A stretch of DNA of 64,000 bases from the NCBI GenBank assembly GCA_026707445.1, contig JAPOWV010000013.1:124001-188000 (forward strand). The letters run 5' to 3'. The DNA comes from Gammaproteobacteria bacterium. GTDB lineage: Bacteria; Pseudomonadota; Gammaproteobacteria; Steroidobacterales; Foliamicaceae. The position numbers and the translations under genes were made by a program. The notes under the pieces were generated by a model. That model was not told the origin of the DNA. It searched no databases and worked only from the letters and a program-made list of their open reading frames with translations. This document shows positions 1 through 9,592 of the stretch, one piece after another (position 1 is the first letter of the stretch; each line of letters opens with the position of its first letter).

Positions 1-346
1 GATCGAAGGCGACGCTCAGGCCCGTCTGGCCCGCGGCGATATTGCGCCGGTAGAACGCGTTGGACTCCTCGGCGGTGGAAAATCCCGCGTACTGGCGAAC
101 GGTCCAGGGCCGGCCAGCATACATGGTGGCCCGCGGCCCGCGCACGTACGGGGGCGCGCCGGGGAGGCTGCGGACATGTTCAAGGCCCTCGAGATCCTTG
201 ATCGTGTACAGCGGTTTGACCGGGATCCCTTCCGGCGTTTCCCAGATCAGGCCCGCGGCGTCGGCGCCCTTGAGCTCCTTTTGAGCACGGGCCGCCCAAT
301 CCGGCGGCAAGTTGGAGAGTGATCCGTTCGCTTCGCCCTTTTTCAT
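1..346 (-). CDS. Methylmalonyl-CoA mutase, N-terminal part (cut by window start)
   Basis: Reading leftward from an ATG at 346, about 115 codons are open to the window edge. The protein contains [18 protein letters not shown], then [11 protein letters not shown] and [10 protein letters not shown], which is the conserved N-terminal substrate-channel region of the B12-dependent methylmalonyl-CoA mutase large subunit. The enzyme interconverts methylmalonyl-CoA and succinyl-CoA in propionate metabolism. The C-terminal cobalamin domain lies outside the window, so the subunit type (single chain or alpha/beta) cannot be decided. It is divergent from the downstream reductase gene, with about 50 bp between the starts. 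Confidence 0.9.
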   Translation of the reverse strand, partial: MKKGEANGSLSNLPPDWAARAQKELKGADAAGLIWETPEGIPVKPLYTIKDLEGLEHVRSLPGAPPYVRGPRATMYAGRPWTVRQYAGFSTAEESNAFYRRNIAAGQTGLSVAFD

Positions 347-396
347 TGGGAATCGGGGAGTTTTCGTTCTGTGCAAAAACGGGCAGTATAGCCCGC

Positions 397-1317
397 ATGC
401 GCCTTGCGATCATCGGAGTTGGCGGCGTCGGCGGCAGCCTGGGAGCGGCTCTTTTGCAGGCCGGCCACGAGGTTCTGTTCATAGCCCGCGGCGAGAACGC
501 CGGCACCCTTGCCGAGCGCGGGCTCACCGTGAAACACGAGCGTTTACCGTTTCACGCCGGGAAAATCGACATTACCTCAAACCCCGATGGGCGGGCTCCC
601 GCCGAGGCGGCCTTGCTTTGCGTGAAGCGCTACGACCTGATCGACGCGATCGAAACGCATGCCGGATGGCTGGCGTCCTGCGGCAGCGTCGTAACGTTGC
701 AGAACGGGCTGGACGCGCAGGAAACCGCCGCGGAGCTTTTGCCTGCGGACAGGACATTGGGCGGAACCGTGCAGGTGGTCGCCAAGCTGCTGGAGCCCGG
801 CGTCATCCTGCGTGAAGGCGAAACGCTGCAGCTCAATCTCGCCGAACCCTCGGGCGGGGTGAGCGAACGGCTGCGAAGCCTGGAGCACGCGCTGGCGCCC
901 ACGGGCATCCAAGCCGAAATCCACCGCAACATGGAAACCATGCTGTGGCTGAAATTCCTGATGGTGGCCTGCTCAAGCTCGATCAACGTGGCGATACGCA
1001 GCGGTTTCGACGCGATGGCAAGCAATCCGGCGATGCCGTGGCTCCTGGAGATCGCCCTGCAGGAGGCGCTGGCCGTGGCGCGCGCACGCGAGGTGCCCCT
1101 GCCCCATGACATCGAGCCGCAAACGCGCGCAACCCTGAGGAACGTTTTCGCTCACGGTGGCAAGGCCTCGCTGCTGACCGATCTCGAGCGCGGGCGCCCC
1201 CTGGAGATCGAGTGGCTGTCCGGCGCCATCCACCGCATGGGCGAGGAAACCGGCGTTCCCACCCCGCTCCACACCGCCATTTACCGGGAGCTGCTCCCGC
1301 TTGCCGGCGGCGCTTGA
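397..1317 (+). CDS. 2-dehydropantoate 2-reductase family protein (PanE/ApbA-like)
   Basis: This 306-aa protein starts at ATG 397, which gives the expected extreme N-terminal Rossmann strand MRLAIIG followed by the glycine-rich [13 protein letters not shown] loop. An upstream in-frame start at 319 would add 26 residues before the fold and is unlikely. The C-terminal half has the helical ketopantoate reductase domain ([19 protein letters not shown] and later [13 protein letters not shown]). PanE reduces ketopantoate to pantoate with NADPH in CoA synthesis, but many paralogues act on other 2-oxoacids or have unknown substrates. No other pantothenate genes are nearby, so only the family is certain. 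Confidence 0.82.
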   Translation: MRLAIIGVGGVGGSLGAALLQAGHEVLFIARGENAGTLAERGLTVKHERLPFHAGKIDITSNPDGRAPAEAALLCVKRYDLIDAIETHAGWLASCGSVVTLQNGLDAQETAAELLPADRTLGGTVQVVAKLLEPGVILREGETLQLNLAEPSGGVSERLRSLEHALAPTGIQAEIHRNMETMLWLKFLMVACSSSINVAIRSGFDAMASNPAMPWLLEIALQEALAVARAREVPLPHDIEPQTRATLRNVFAHGGKASLLTDLERGRPLEIEWLSGAIHRMGEETGVPTPLHTAIYRELLPLAGGA

Positions 1318-1360
1318 AGCGCCGGTACACTAGCGGGCCTGCGCTAGACGGAGTCAAGGG

Positions 1361-1609
1361 GTGAAGAAGCTGTCGTACTGGGGCGAGAACATCCGGCTGA
1401 TCGCGATCCTGCTGGCGGTCTGGTTCGTCATATCGTTCGGCTGCGGCGTGCTGCTGGTGGACGTGCTCAACCGGTTCACGCTGGGCGGATTCAAGCTGGG
1501 CTTCTGGTTCGCGCAGCAGGGCAGCATGTACGGCTTCCTCGTGCTGATCTTCGTATACGTCGTCCTGATGGGGCGCATCGACAAGAAGCACCGGGTGAGC
1601 GAAGACTAG
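1361..1609 (+). CDS. DUF4212 small subunit of sodium:solute symporter
   Basis: This 82-aa protein starts at GTG 1361. It has two predicted membrane segments (roughly residues 12-37 and 52-70) and the charged ending GRIDKKHRVSED. DUF4212 proteins are encoded immediately before SSS-family symporters and are thought to be their small partner subunit, as here. The stop codon TAG at 1607-1609 is formed from a TA dinucleotide plus the first G of an inserted palindromic element. Without the insertion the gene would end in TAA overlapping the ATG of the symporter gene. Confidence 0.85.
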   Translation: MKKLSYWGENIRLIAILLAVWFVISFGCGVLLVDVLNRFTLGGFKLGFWFAQQGSMYGFLVLIFVYVVLMGRIDKKHRVSED

Positions 1610-1640
1610 TGTGGTGTCCGGCAAGCACGCAGCATTTCAG
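1609..1640 (+). repeat. Left terminal inverted repeat of the palindromic element
   Basis: Thirty-two bases beginning GTGTGGTGTCCGGC are the exact reverse complement of 1841-1872. The first G completes the TAG stop of the upstream DUF4212 gene. Confidence 0.9.
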
Positions 1641-1840
1641 AGCGGGCCTGAAGCGTCAATGCAAGGCGCCGGCCGCAGGGAATACTGCCCGTATTGCCCA
1701 GGGCGGCAACGCCGCAGTGGCGCTTCAGGCCCGCTCCCGAAGGGCGCGGCCCCTGCGGCCTGTGGCCGCGTTGCGTCCCTTGGCAATGGGAGACACCATT
1801 CCCGGCGGTACGCGCCTTGCCACAAACCGCAGGGGACACG

Positions 1841-1872
1841 CTGAAATGCTGCGTGCTTGCCGGACACCACAC
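1841..1872 (-). repeat. Right terminal inverted repeat of the palindromic element
   Basis: Exact reverse complement of 1609-1640. It is followed by TA and then directly by the ATG of the symporter gene at 1875, so the repeat forms the immediate 5' context of that gene and leaves no obvious Shine-Dalgarno sequence. Confidence 0.9.
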
Positions 1873-1874
1873 TA

Positions 1875-3629
1875 ATGAGCCTGCAGACGCTCACCTACAT
1901 CGTCGTCGGGCTGTCGTTCGCGCTGTATATCGGCATCGCGTTCTGGTCGAAGGCGCGCAGCACCGGCGATTTCTACGTGGCCGGCAAGCACGTGCACCCG
2001 GTGGCCAACGGCATGGCCACGGCGGCCGACTGGATGTCGGCGGCATCGTTCATATCGCTGGCCGGGCTGATCGCGTATCTCGGCTATGACAGTTCCGTGT
2101 ACCTCATGGGCTGGACCGGCGGCTACGTGCTGCTGGCGCTGCTGCTGGCGCCGTACCTGCGCCGCTTCGGCAAGTTCACCGTTCCGGAATTCATCGGGGA
2201 GCGCTATTACTCCGACGCCGCCCGCGTAGTGGCCGTGATCTGCCTGATCGTGATCTCCTTTACCTACGTGGCCGGGCAGATGCGCGGCGTGGGCATCGTT
2301 TTCTCGCGGTTTCTTAACGTGGACATCAGCGTGGGGCTGGCGGTGGGCATGGGCGTGGTGTTCCTGTACGCGGTGCTGGGCGGGATGAAGGGCATCACCT
2401 ATACGCAGGTCGCGCAGTATTGCGTGCTCATCTTCGCCTACACGGTGCCGGCCGTGTTCATTTCGCTGCAGGTGACGGGGGTGGCGGTACCGCAGGTCGC
2501 GTTCGGCAGCGATGTCGTCAACGGCGGAGAAAGCCTGCTGACCACGCTGGACCGCATCGTCACGGACCTCGGATTCGCGGCGTTTACGGGCGGAGCAAAA
2601 GACACGGTGGACGTGTTTTTCATCACGCTTGCGCTGATGATCGGCACGGCGGGCCTGCCTCACGTGCTGGTGCGCTTTTTCACCGTGCCCAAGGTGCGGC
2701 ACGCGCGGGTCTCGGCCGGCTATGCCCTGCTTTTCATCGCGATTCTCTACACGACCGCACCGGCGGTGGGCGCGCTGGCCCGCCTCAACCTCACGACCAC
2801 GATTCAGACGGGTCCGGTATTCGAGGAGACCGGTAACCTGCGCTACGAGGAACGCCCCGGCTGGTTCCGCACCTGGGAGGACACGGGGCTGCTGCGCTTC
2901 GAGGACAAGAACGGCGACGGACGCATCCAGTATTACAACGACGCCAACCCGGAGTTCGCGGAACGCGCCGAGGCGAACGGCTGGCGCGGAAACGAACTGA
3001 CGGTGGACCGCGACATCATCGTGCTCGCCAACCCCGAAATCGCCGGCCTGCCGAACTGGGTGATCGCGCTGGTGGCGGCCGGCGGCATCGCAGCCGCCCT
3101 GTCCACGGCCGCGGGCCTGCTGCTGGTCATATCGGCGGCGGTTTCGCACGACCTGATCAAGAGCGTGTTCGCACGCAACATCTCGGAGCGCGCCGAACTT
3201 CGCGCGGGTCGGATCAGCGCCGGCGTCGCCGTGCTGCTGGCCGGCTACCTGGGCTTCAATCCGCCCGGATTCGTGGCCGAGGTGGTCGCCCTGGCCTTCG
3301 GCCTGGCGGCGGCATCGCTGTTCCCCGCCATCCTGCTCGGCATTCTCTCGCTGCGCGTCAACAAGCAGGGTGCGATTGCCGGGATGCTGTCGGGTCTGGT
3401 CTTCACGATGGGCTACATCATCTGGTTCAAGGGCGTGTTCGTGGAACCGTTTGCCGCCAACGTGCCCGGGAACTGGCTGTTCGGGATTTCGCCGGAAGGC
3501 ATAGGCGCGCTGGGCGCGGGAATAAACCTGGCGGTTACCCTGATCGTCAGCGCGCTGACGCCGGCGCCCCCGGCGCCGGTCCAGGCGCTGGTGCGGCGTA
3601 TCCGGGTGCCATCAGGCAGCGGCAGCTAG
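1875..3629 (+). CDS. Sodium:solute symporter (SSS family, VC_2705-type)
   Basis: This 584-aa multi-spanning membrane protein starts MSLQTLTYIVVGLSFALYIG and carries the SSS core signature near residues 30-90 (KARSTGDFYVAGK, then ADWMSAASFISLAGLIA). A hydrophilic insert of about 90 residues (near residues 310-395, containing FEDKNGDGRIQYYND) interrupts the membrane segments, a trait of the VC_2705 subfamily that pairs with DUF4212 proteins. Substrates in this group are usually small carboxylates such as acetate, but the solute here is unknown. ATG 1875 is preferred over TTG 1857, which lies inside the inserted element's terminal repeat. Confidence 0.88.
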   Translation: MSLQTLTYIVVGLSFALYIGIAFWSKARSTGDFYVAGKHVHPVANGMATAADWMSAASFISLAGLIAYLGYDSSVYLMGWTGGYVLLALLLAPYLRRFGKFTVPEFIGERYYSDAARVVAVICLIVISFTYVAGQMRGVGIVFSRFLNVDISVGLAVGMGVVFLYAVLGGMKGITYTQVAQYCVLIFAYTVPAVFISLQVTGVAVPQVAFGSDVVNGGESLLTTLDRIVTDLGFAAFTGGAKDTVDVFFITLALMIGTAGLPHVLVRFFTVPKVRHARVSAGYALLFIAILYTTAPAVGALARLNLTTTIQTGPVFEETGNLRYEERPGWFRTWEDTGLLRFEDKNGDGRIQYYNDANPEFAERAEANGWRGNELTVDRDIIVLANPEIAGLPNWVIALVAAGGIAAALSTAAGLLLVISAAVSHDLIKSVFARNISERAELRAGRISAGVAVLLAGYLGFNPPGFVAEVVALAFGLAAASLFPAILLGILSLRVNKQGAIAGMLSGLVFTMGYIIWFKGVFVEPFAANVPGNWLFGISPEGIGALGAGINLAVTLIVSALTPAPPAPVQALVRRIRVPSGSGS

Positions 3630-3630
3630 G

Positions 3631-4890
3631 CTACCAGCGCCAGTCGAACATCAACCAGGCCTTGGTCGTGTCGGTGGCGAATTCGTCCGCTGAGTAATTG
3701 GCGACCTTGAACAGGAGCGACAGGTTGTCGCGCACGGGATAGGTAATTGAAAGGCCCAGTTCCTGTCCGTAGTCCGCGCCGCCGGAATCCGCCCGGAAAT
3801 CATGAAAAACGCCCGTGACCGTGGCGCCGGCCACGTTTCCGCTCACGCTGACCCAGGTATTCCGCACACCCGTTGCCGGCGCGATCAGAAACTTGTCGGT
3901 CCAGCCCTGGAACTTGTGCAGCGTGGCCGCGGGAAAGCGGAACTGCGCGGCGCCATCGTCGCTTCCGACCACCTCGTAGGCGGCGGTGATGCTGACGGCC
4001 TCGAGCTTGATGTCGCCCTGAATAAGGTAGTGCATGGCGTCGTACGAAACCGGATTGTCGCCGTAATCGCTTTGATTCGATACCGCGGCGGTAATCGTCA
4101 CCGGATTGAAGGCTCCCACGTATTCAATGCCATAGGTCGCGTTGGCGTTGGCAGGGCCGTTGTCGTTCTCAAGGTCCCAAAGGTAGGCATATCCCGCAAC
4201 CGTGTGCCCCGGGGCGGCCTCGACGGTTGCGCGCAATGCATGGGAATTGCCGTACCAGTCGCCCGGCTGCGCGCCGTCGTCCGGTCCGAAAATCCGGTTG
4301 ATGTTGTGCACATACGCGTAATCCAGATTCAGCGCGCCGGCGGACGTCTGTATGCGAACGCCGTCGTAAGTCTGCTCGTTGTTCCGGTAGGCCACGCCGC
4401 CCATGAAACGCTGTGTGCCGTGATTGATCCGCTGACGCCCCACCGTGAGGGTGACACTGTCCTGTTTGTACTTCAGAAACGCCTGGTTCAGGTCGAAACC
4501 GTCCGGATCGGCAACGACCGGATACGCCGTCTTGCCGTTGGTGGTCGAATTGAAGTCCTCGATGCCCAGGATCAGCGAATAGTCCGTCTCGACACCGAAA
4601 GTGAGGGCTTCCGATTCCGCCGAATTCCATGTCAGGCGGGCGCGGGCGGTGGACGCCAGCGCATCCTCGTCGATCCCGTCCTGCGAAACCGTCTCCAGCC
4701 GGTAGCGGAACCCCAGCGCGGTCTTGCCGCCCGCCACCGCCTCGCCGATATCAAACGCTCCGGCGGCCGGCGGTATCAGGAAGGCGAAGGAAGCGGCGAA
4801 CGCGAAAGGAATGAAGGCCAGGCGGCGGAGAGTCCGTCCTCCGCGTGTTTTCACGCGCCACCCGGCGTGTTTCAGGCTTGCAGCCCGCAT
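3631..4890 (-). CDS. Outer-membrane beta-barrel protein (porin-like)
   Basis: This 419-aa protein has a basic N-terminus and a hydrophobic signal segment ending near PPAAGAFD (about residue 46). It then shows alternating-strand sequence with repeated short amphipathic stretches and ends in the aromatic AWLMFDWRW, as expected for an outer-membrane barrel recognised by BamA. It contains VGRQRINHGTQRF and YDGVRIQ, like the alginate-export/porin-type barrels that carry a 'GRQ' strand. The substrate is unknown. The start could instead be GTG at 4854, which gives a more usual signal peptide. It is convergent with the symporter gene, with stops one base apart. Confidence 0.72.
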   Translation of the reverse strand: MRAASLKHAGWRVKTRGGRTLRRLAFIPFAFAASFAFLIPPAAGAFDIGEAVAGGKTALGFRYRLETVSQDGIDEDALASTARARLTWNSAESEALTFGVETDYSLILGIEDFNSTTNGKTAYPVVADPDGFDLNQAFLKYKQDSVTLTVGRQRINHGTQRFMGGVAYRNNEQTYDGVRIQTSAGALNLDYAYVHNINRIFGPDDGAQPGDWYGNSHALRATVEAAPGHTVAGYAYLWDLENDNGPANANATYGIEYVGAFNPVTITAAVSNQSDYGDNPVSYDAMHYLIQGDIKLEAVSITAAYEVVGSDDGAAQFRFPAATLHKFQGWTDKFLIAPATGVRNTWVSVSGNVAGATVTGVFHDFRADSGGADYGQELGLSITYPVRDNLSLLFKVANYSADEFATDTTKAWLMFDWRW

Positions 4891-4995
4891 AGGTCACCAA
4901 GAAACTTGCGACTGTTGGCTGCGAAGTGTACAGCCTATTGATCCCTTGAACATCCCGGGGGCCTTTCGCGCCCGCAGGAAAATCTTCGTCCATGG

Positions 4996-5024
4996 TTGCC
5001 GTTTCCGGGCGTGGTGCGGATAAT
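4996..5024 (+). promoter_or_regulatory. Sigma-70-like promoter for icd
   Basis: TTGCCG at 4996-5001 and GATAAT at 5019-5024 are separated by exactly 17 bp, a good match to the sigma-70 consensus. Transcription would begin near 5031, giving a leader of about 30 nt before the ATG at 5061. The spacing and the -10 were read directly; activity is inferred. Confidence 0.55.
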
Positions 5025-5060
5025 GCCCGCGCAACAGACAAAGCACGAAGGAAAAGCGGA

Positions 5061-6350
<1,290 letters not shown>

Positions 6351-6423
6351 CGCAGCGCACGGCAAGAGTGATATGCTTTTGGGCCCGTTCGCGGCTTTCG
6401 GCTTACTTGAGAGGATTTACGAC

Positions 6424-7446
6424 ATGAACCTTAAAGACATGCGCATACTTCCCGTGATCCTTGGCGCGCTGCTCGTTTTCGGCGTGGCCCAGACGCAGGA
6501 GATGGACCATCAGGCGATGGGGCATCACAACATCACCCAGGAGGAGTACGACCTTCTGCGGGCAAAGATCGTCACCTACCGCGATTACACCAACAAGCAG
6601 ATCATGGACAACATGATGGCCATGCCGCCCACTCACGAGCGCTATATCAGCGATACGGAACTGAAGGGCGATCTGGGCATCATCGTTCTTACGCATGGCG
6701 CTTTCGAACCGGGCGACACCTATTTCGCCAACTCGCTTACCGGCCTTGCCAGGCAACATCCCGTCGCAATCGGCTATGGAATGGCGATGATGAACGGCAA
6801 CCACATCCAGTCGGCGATCGATCAGTTGGAGGCTGCCGGCGCGCAAAAGATCGTGGTCGTGCCCGCGGCGCTCTCGCCCATGGGAACCGTCTATGAGCAA
6901 TGGGCCTATTACGTCGGCGAGCGCGAAGAGGCCGCCTACCTGCCCGCGCCGAGGGTGACCTCCAACGTGTCGCTGACTTTTGCCGCTCCGTTGGCCGAGC
7001 ATTCCATGGCCGCCGGGATGCTGCTCGATCACGCGAAGGAAATCAGCCAGAACCCGGAGAAAGAATTCCTGCTGATTGTCGGCCACGGCCCCGGCGATCC
7101 GGCGGACAATGCGGTCGAACTGAAGATGCTTGAGAAACACGTCGAGAGCGTGAAGGCCGAAGGCGGTTTTGCCGACGTCAAGGGATACAACTTCCAGGAC
7201 GATGCTCCGGATGAAATTCGCTCGGCGAACGTGAACACCATGCGGGGCTGGATCGAGGAAGCCAGCGCCGCCGGGCTCGACGTGATCATGGTGGGCTACC
7301 TGCTGTCCACCCGCGGCATCCAGCACAAGATACCGGTGGATTTCGAGGGCCTTGAATTCACCTTCAACGAGAAAGGCCTGTCCGCCCATCCGGACTTTGC
7401 GAAATGGGTCGAGGCCAACGCGCTGGAAACCGCCGGCCAAACCTGA
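6424..7446 (+). CDS. Exported CbiX/SirB-like (class II chelatase fold) protein
   Basis: This 340-aa protein has a hydrophobic signal segment (MRILPVILGALLVFGVA) followed by a short His/Met-rich stretch, DHQAMGHHN. The body shows two chelatase-like halves: IIVLTHGAFEPGD with KIVVVPAALSP, then FLLIVGHGPGDPADN with GLDVIMVGYLLS. In CbiX/SirB/CbiK chelatases such HG motifs hold the metal-binding histidines for cobalt or iron insertion into tetrapyrroles. Export is unusual for tetrapyrrole synthesis, although some CbiK proteins are periplasmic, so a metal-handling role is possible. Start ATG 6424 has GAGAGG upstream. No cobalamin genes are nearby. Confidence 0.65.
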   Translation: MNLKDMRILPVILGALLVFGVAQTQEMDHQAMGHHNITQEEYDLLRAKIVTYRDYTNKQIMDNMMAMPPTHERYISDTELKGDLGIIVLTHGAFEPGDTYFANSLTGLARQHPVAIGYGMAMMNGNHIQSAIDQLEAAGAQKIVVVPAALSPMGTVYEQWAYYVGEREEAAYLPAPRVTSNVSLTFAAPLAEHSMAAGMLLDHAKEISQNPEKEFLLIVGHGPGDPADNAVELKMLEKHVESVKAEGGFADVKGYNFQDDAPDEIRSANVNTMRGWIEEASAAGLDVIMVGYLLSTRGIQHKIPVDFEGLEFTFNEKGLSAHPDFAKWVEANALETAGQT

Positions 7447-7462
7447 CCGGAGTCGTTTTCGC

Positions 7463-8617
7463 ATGCTGCAGCGCGCCGCGCTGACACTGGCAGCGTTCGC
7501 CGCGCTGTGCGCGCAGGCGCAGGCAGAGGTTTACGACTCCGAGGAGCATCGCTTCCGCGCGGTCACGGTGGTGGAGGGCGTGAAGCATCCCTGGAGCATC
7601 GCTTTTCTGCCGGATGGCGACATGCTCTTCACGCAGCGCACCGGCGAATTGCGCCTGGTGCGCGACGGCAGGCTGCTGGAGCAGCCGCTGGCCGGCGTCC
7701 CCGACGCTCTGGTGCAGGGCCAGGGCGGGCTTCAGGAAGTCGCGGTGCACCCGGACTTCGAGGTCAATCGCATCGTCTATCTGAGCTACTCCAAGGCCGA
7801 AGGCGATCGCAACACCACCGCCCTGGTGCGTGCCCGGCTCGAGGGAGACCGGCTCCACGAAGTCGAGGAAATCTTCGAGGCCGAGGCCTGGAGCGCCGCC
7901 CCCGGACACTACGGGGCAAAGATCGCCTTCGACGGCAACGGGCACCTGTTCATGTCCGTCGGCGACCGAATGGCGCGGCCCCAGGGAGACCTGGAAAGCC
8001 ACCCCGCGCAGGCGCTCGGCAGCCACGCGGGCGCCATCGTGAGGCTCAGGGAAGACGGCTCCGTGCCCGATGACAATCCGTTTGAGGGCCATACCGGCGC
8101 GTTGCCGGAGATCTGGAGCTATGGCCACCGCAATCCCCAGGGGCTGGACTACCACCCGGCGACCGGACGGCTCTGGTCAACCGAGCATGGCCCCCAGGGC
8201 GGCGACGAACTCAACCTGATCCTGCCGGGCCTGAATTACGGCTGGCCGGTAATCGGCTTCGGGGTGAACTATGTCACCGCAACGCCCATACACGCCGCCA
8301 GCGAGCGCGAAGGTATGGAACAGCCTGTGACCTACTGGACGCCGTCCATAGGCGCTTCCGGCCTGATCGTTTACGAAGGCGACGCCTTCCCGCGCTGGCG
8401 CGGCGATCTGTTCGCCGGGGGGCTGGCCCGCACGCATCGCCGCCTGTCGCGCATCCGCACGGACGAGGACGGTCGCGTCGTGGCCCGCGAACCGCTGCTG
8501 CAGGACGTCTACCGGCTGCGCGATGTCCGCCAGGGGCCGGACGGCTTCATCTACCTGGCCACCGACGATCGCGGCGGCCAACTCACGGACATCGTGCGGC
8601 TCGAACCGGCGGACTGA
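7463..8617 (+). CDS. PQQ-dependent aldose-type sugar dehydrogenase, exported
   Basis: This 384-aa protein has a clear signal peptide (AALTLAAFAALCAQAQA, then EVYDSEEH). The body is a six-bladed propeller of the soluble glucose/aldose dehydrogenase (YliI/Asd) family: KHPWSIAFLPDGDMLFTQR, GLQEVAVHPDF, WSYGHRNPQGLDYHP, STEHGPQGGDELN and YWTPSIGASGLIVYEGD all match conserved blade motifs. These periplasmic enzymes oxidise sugars with PQQ. No PQQ biosynthesis genes are in the window. ATG 7463 lies 16 bp after the upstream stop, so the gene is probably co-transcribed with the CbiX-like gene. Confidence 0.85.
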   Translation: MLQRAALTLAAFAALCAQAQAEVYDSEEHRFRAVTVVEGVKHPWSIAFLPDGDMLFTQRTGELRLVRDGRLLEQPLAGVPDALVQGQGGLQEVAVHPDFEVNRIVYLSYSKAEGDRNTTALVRARLEGDRLHEVEEIFEAEAWSAAPGHYGAKIAFDGNGHLFMSVGDRMARPQGDLESHPAQALGSHAGAIVRLREDGSVPDDNPFEGHTGALPEIWSYGHRNPQGLDYHPATGRLWSTEHGPQGGDELNLILPGLNYGWPVIGFGVNYVTATPIHAASEREGMEQPVTYWTPSIGASGLIVYEGDAFPRWRGDLFAGGLARTHRRLSRIRTDEDGRVVAREPLLQDVYRLRDVRQGPDGFIYLATDDRGGQLTDIVRLEPAD

Positions 8618-8622
8618 GCCCT

Positions 8623-8644
8623 TTAGGGCGTGTTAACGCCCTAA
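8623..8644. terminator. Palindromic terminator between convergent genes
   Basis: TTAGGGCG, a six-base loop and CGCCCTAA form a perfect 8-bp stem (8623-8644) between the convergent sugar dehydrogenase and DUF1838 genes. The stem contains the TAG stop of the minus-strand gene. There is no strong T-tract, so termination efficiency is uncertain. Confidence 0.5.
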
Positions 8645-9525
8645 TCTTCCCGCGCTTCCATCACCTTCTTGAAGTAGGTCCAGCTCGTTTCGTTCGGTCG
8701 GTCGTCGTCCATCGGCGGCGCGTGCCGGTAGAGCGGGAAATGCTCCTCGATCACGGCCCGGAAATCCGCCGGCACGTTCTCGTAATCGCCGACCTTCTTG
8801 CCGCCGGCGTGGAAGTACATCGTGCCGGTGCGGGAACCCATTTCCATCCAGGGCAGCCATTGCGCGAGCCGCACCCAGCCTACGAACAGGGTCGCCGAAT
8901 CGCTGTCCTCATCCAGCAGGTCATCCAGCTTGCCCTTGAAGTTGAACATCTCCGTGGCGTGATAGGTGCCGCCCACGTATTTCTGGTAGTCGCCACCGAG
9001 CGGGTTGGGATAGAACAGCGGCACCGCTGCCGACCACCACCAGTCGTTCCCCTGCGTCACCAGAGGCATCTGGAACTCCGATCCGTTGCGCCCCAGCGGA
9101 TGCTGGGCCGGCTGATTAACGGGATCGTTGGCGACATGAATGACTTCCACCGTCTCGCCGGTATAGGGGTTCTCCCAAGTGTGCAGCATTTCGCCCGTCT
9201 CGATGTCCTGGTACACAAGAATCTCCCTCGAAATCAGGCGAAAGCCGTCGCCCCGTTCGGTATCGGGCACGCTGGCGCAACGGCGCACGTTGATCCCCTC
9301 CACGCGAAACAGCCGGATGTCCGGTTGCCCGGCCACATGGCCGTAGGCGGTACCGGTCCACCAGAAAAACGACTCCTTGCCGTCGATCATCGAGCATTGC
9401 ATTTTCCGGTAAGCGGCCAGGCGCCCCTCGGCCGTATCCAGCCCGGCCGCGGCGGCGACGTGGGCCATGCCGGCCAACAGCATGCCGGCCAGTACCGGCG
9501 CGCAGATTCGTCCTGTGGATTTCAT
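8641..9525 (-). CDS. DUF1838 family exported protein
   Basis: This 294-aa protein has a signal peptide (ICAPVLAGMLLAGMAHVAAAA, approximately residues 7-27). The remainder matches the DUF1838 family in pattern: a Trp/Tyr-rich body with ESFFWWTGTAYGHVAG, a KCCASV-like RRCASVPD, THENPYTGE-like HTWENPYTGE, and a C-terminal WMEMGSRTGTMYFHAGG. The family has no established function and is frequent in marine Proteobacteria that degrade complex organic compounds. ATG 9525 is chosen because GGGAGAATTTC precedes it. An in-frame start at 9801 would overlap the divergent DUF1295 gene. Confidence 0.75.
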   Translation of the reverse strand: MKSTGRICAPVLAGMLLAGMAHVAAAAGLDTAEGRLAAYRKMQCSMIDGKESFFWWTGTAYGHVAGQPDIRLFRVEGINVRRCASVPDTERGDGFRLISREILVYQDIETGEMLHTWENPYTGETVEVIHVANDPVNQPAQHPLGRNGSEFQMPLVTQGNDWWWSAAVPLFYPNPLGGDYQKYVGGTYHATEMFNFKGKLDDLLDEDSDSATLFVGWVRLAQWLPWMEMGSRTGTMYFHAGGKKVGDYENVPADFRAVIEEHFPLYRHAPPMDDDRPNETSWTYFKKVMEARED

Positions 9526-9580
9526 GAAATTCTCCCGTGAACCAACAATTTTTCCGCCGCGGTGCGCGGCGGCGGCTGTA

Positions 9581-9586
9581 TAGAAT
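9581..9586 (+). promoter_or_regulatory. -10-like TAGAAT, 6 nt before the DUF1295 ATG
   Basis: TAGAAT within TGTATAGAATACCCGCATG ends exactly 6 nt before the start codon, placing the predicted transcription start on or next to the A of ATG. No convincing -35 was found. One of four such cases in the window. Confidence 0.4.
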
Positions 9587-9592
9587 ACCCGC

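Larger units (their letters stand above)
1609..1872. mobile_element. 264-bp MITE-like palindromic element flanked by TA
   Basis: Perfect 32-bp terminal inverted repeats (1609-1640 and 1841-1872) bound the element, and TA dinucleotides flank it at 1607-1608 and 1873-1874. Inside are two hairpins: arms 1641-1655 / 1721-1735 (15 bp perfect) and 1750-1766 / 1819-1835 (15 of 17). The left and right halves are also imperfect inverted copies of each other, for example around 1661-1715 and 1768-1818. No transposase is encoded. A TA duplication is typical of IS630/Tc1-mariner-type transposition, so a non-autonomous derivative is likely. It sits exactly between two operon genes. Both strands are open for 88 codons, which I take as a by-product of symmetry. 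Confidence 0.85.

Noticed and set aside
1857-1874. TTG start for the symporter inside the element's terminal repeat
   Set aside because: ATG 1875 gives a standard N-terminus, and the six added residues are encoded by the mobile element.
1606-1875. 88-codon open frames on both strands with mirrored protein ends
   Set aside because: They lie wholly in the palindromic element and are a consequence of its symmetry and of its length being a multiple of three.
3802-4941. Long plus-strand open frame over the outer-membrane protein gene
   Set aside because: It is a high-GC shadow of the minus-strand gene, with no recognisable domain.
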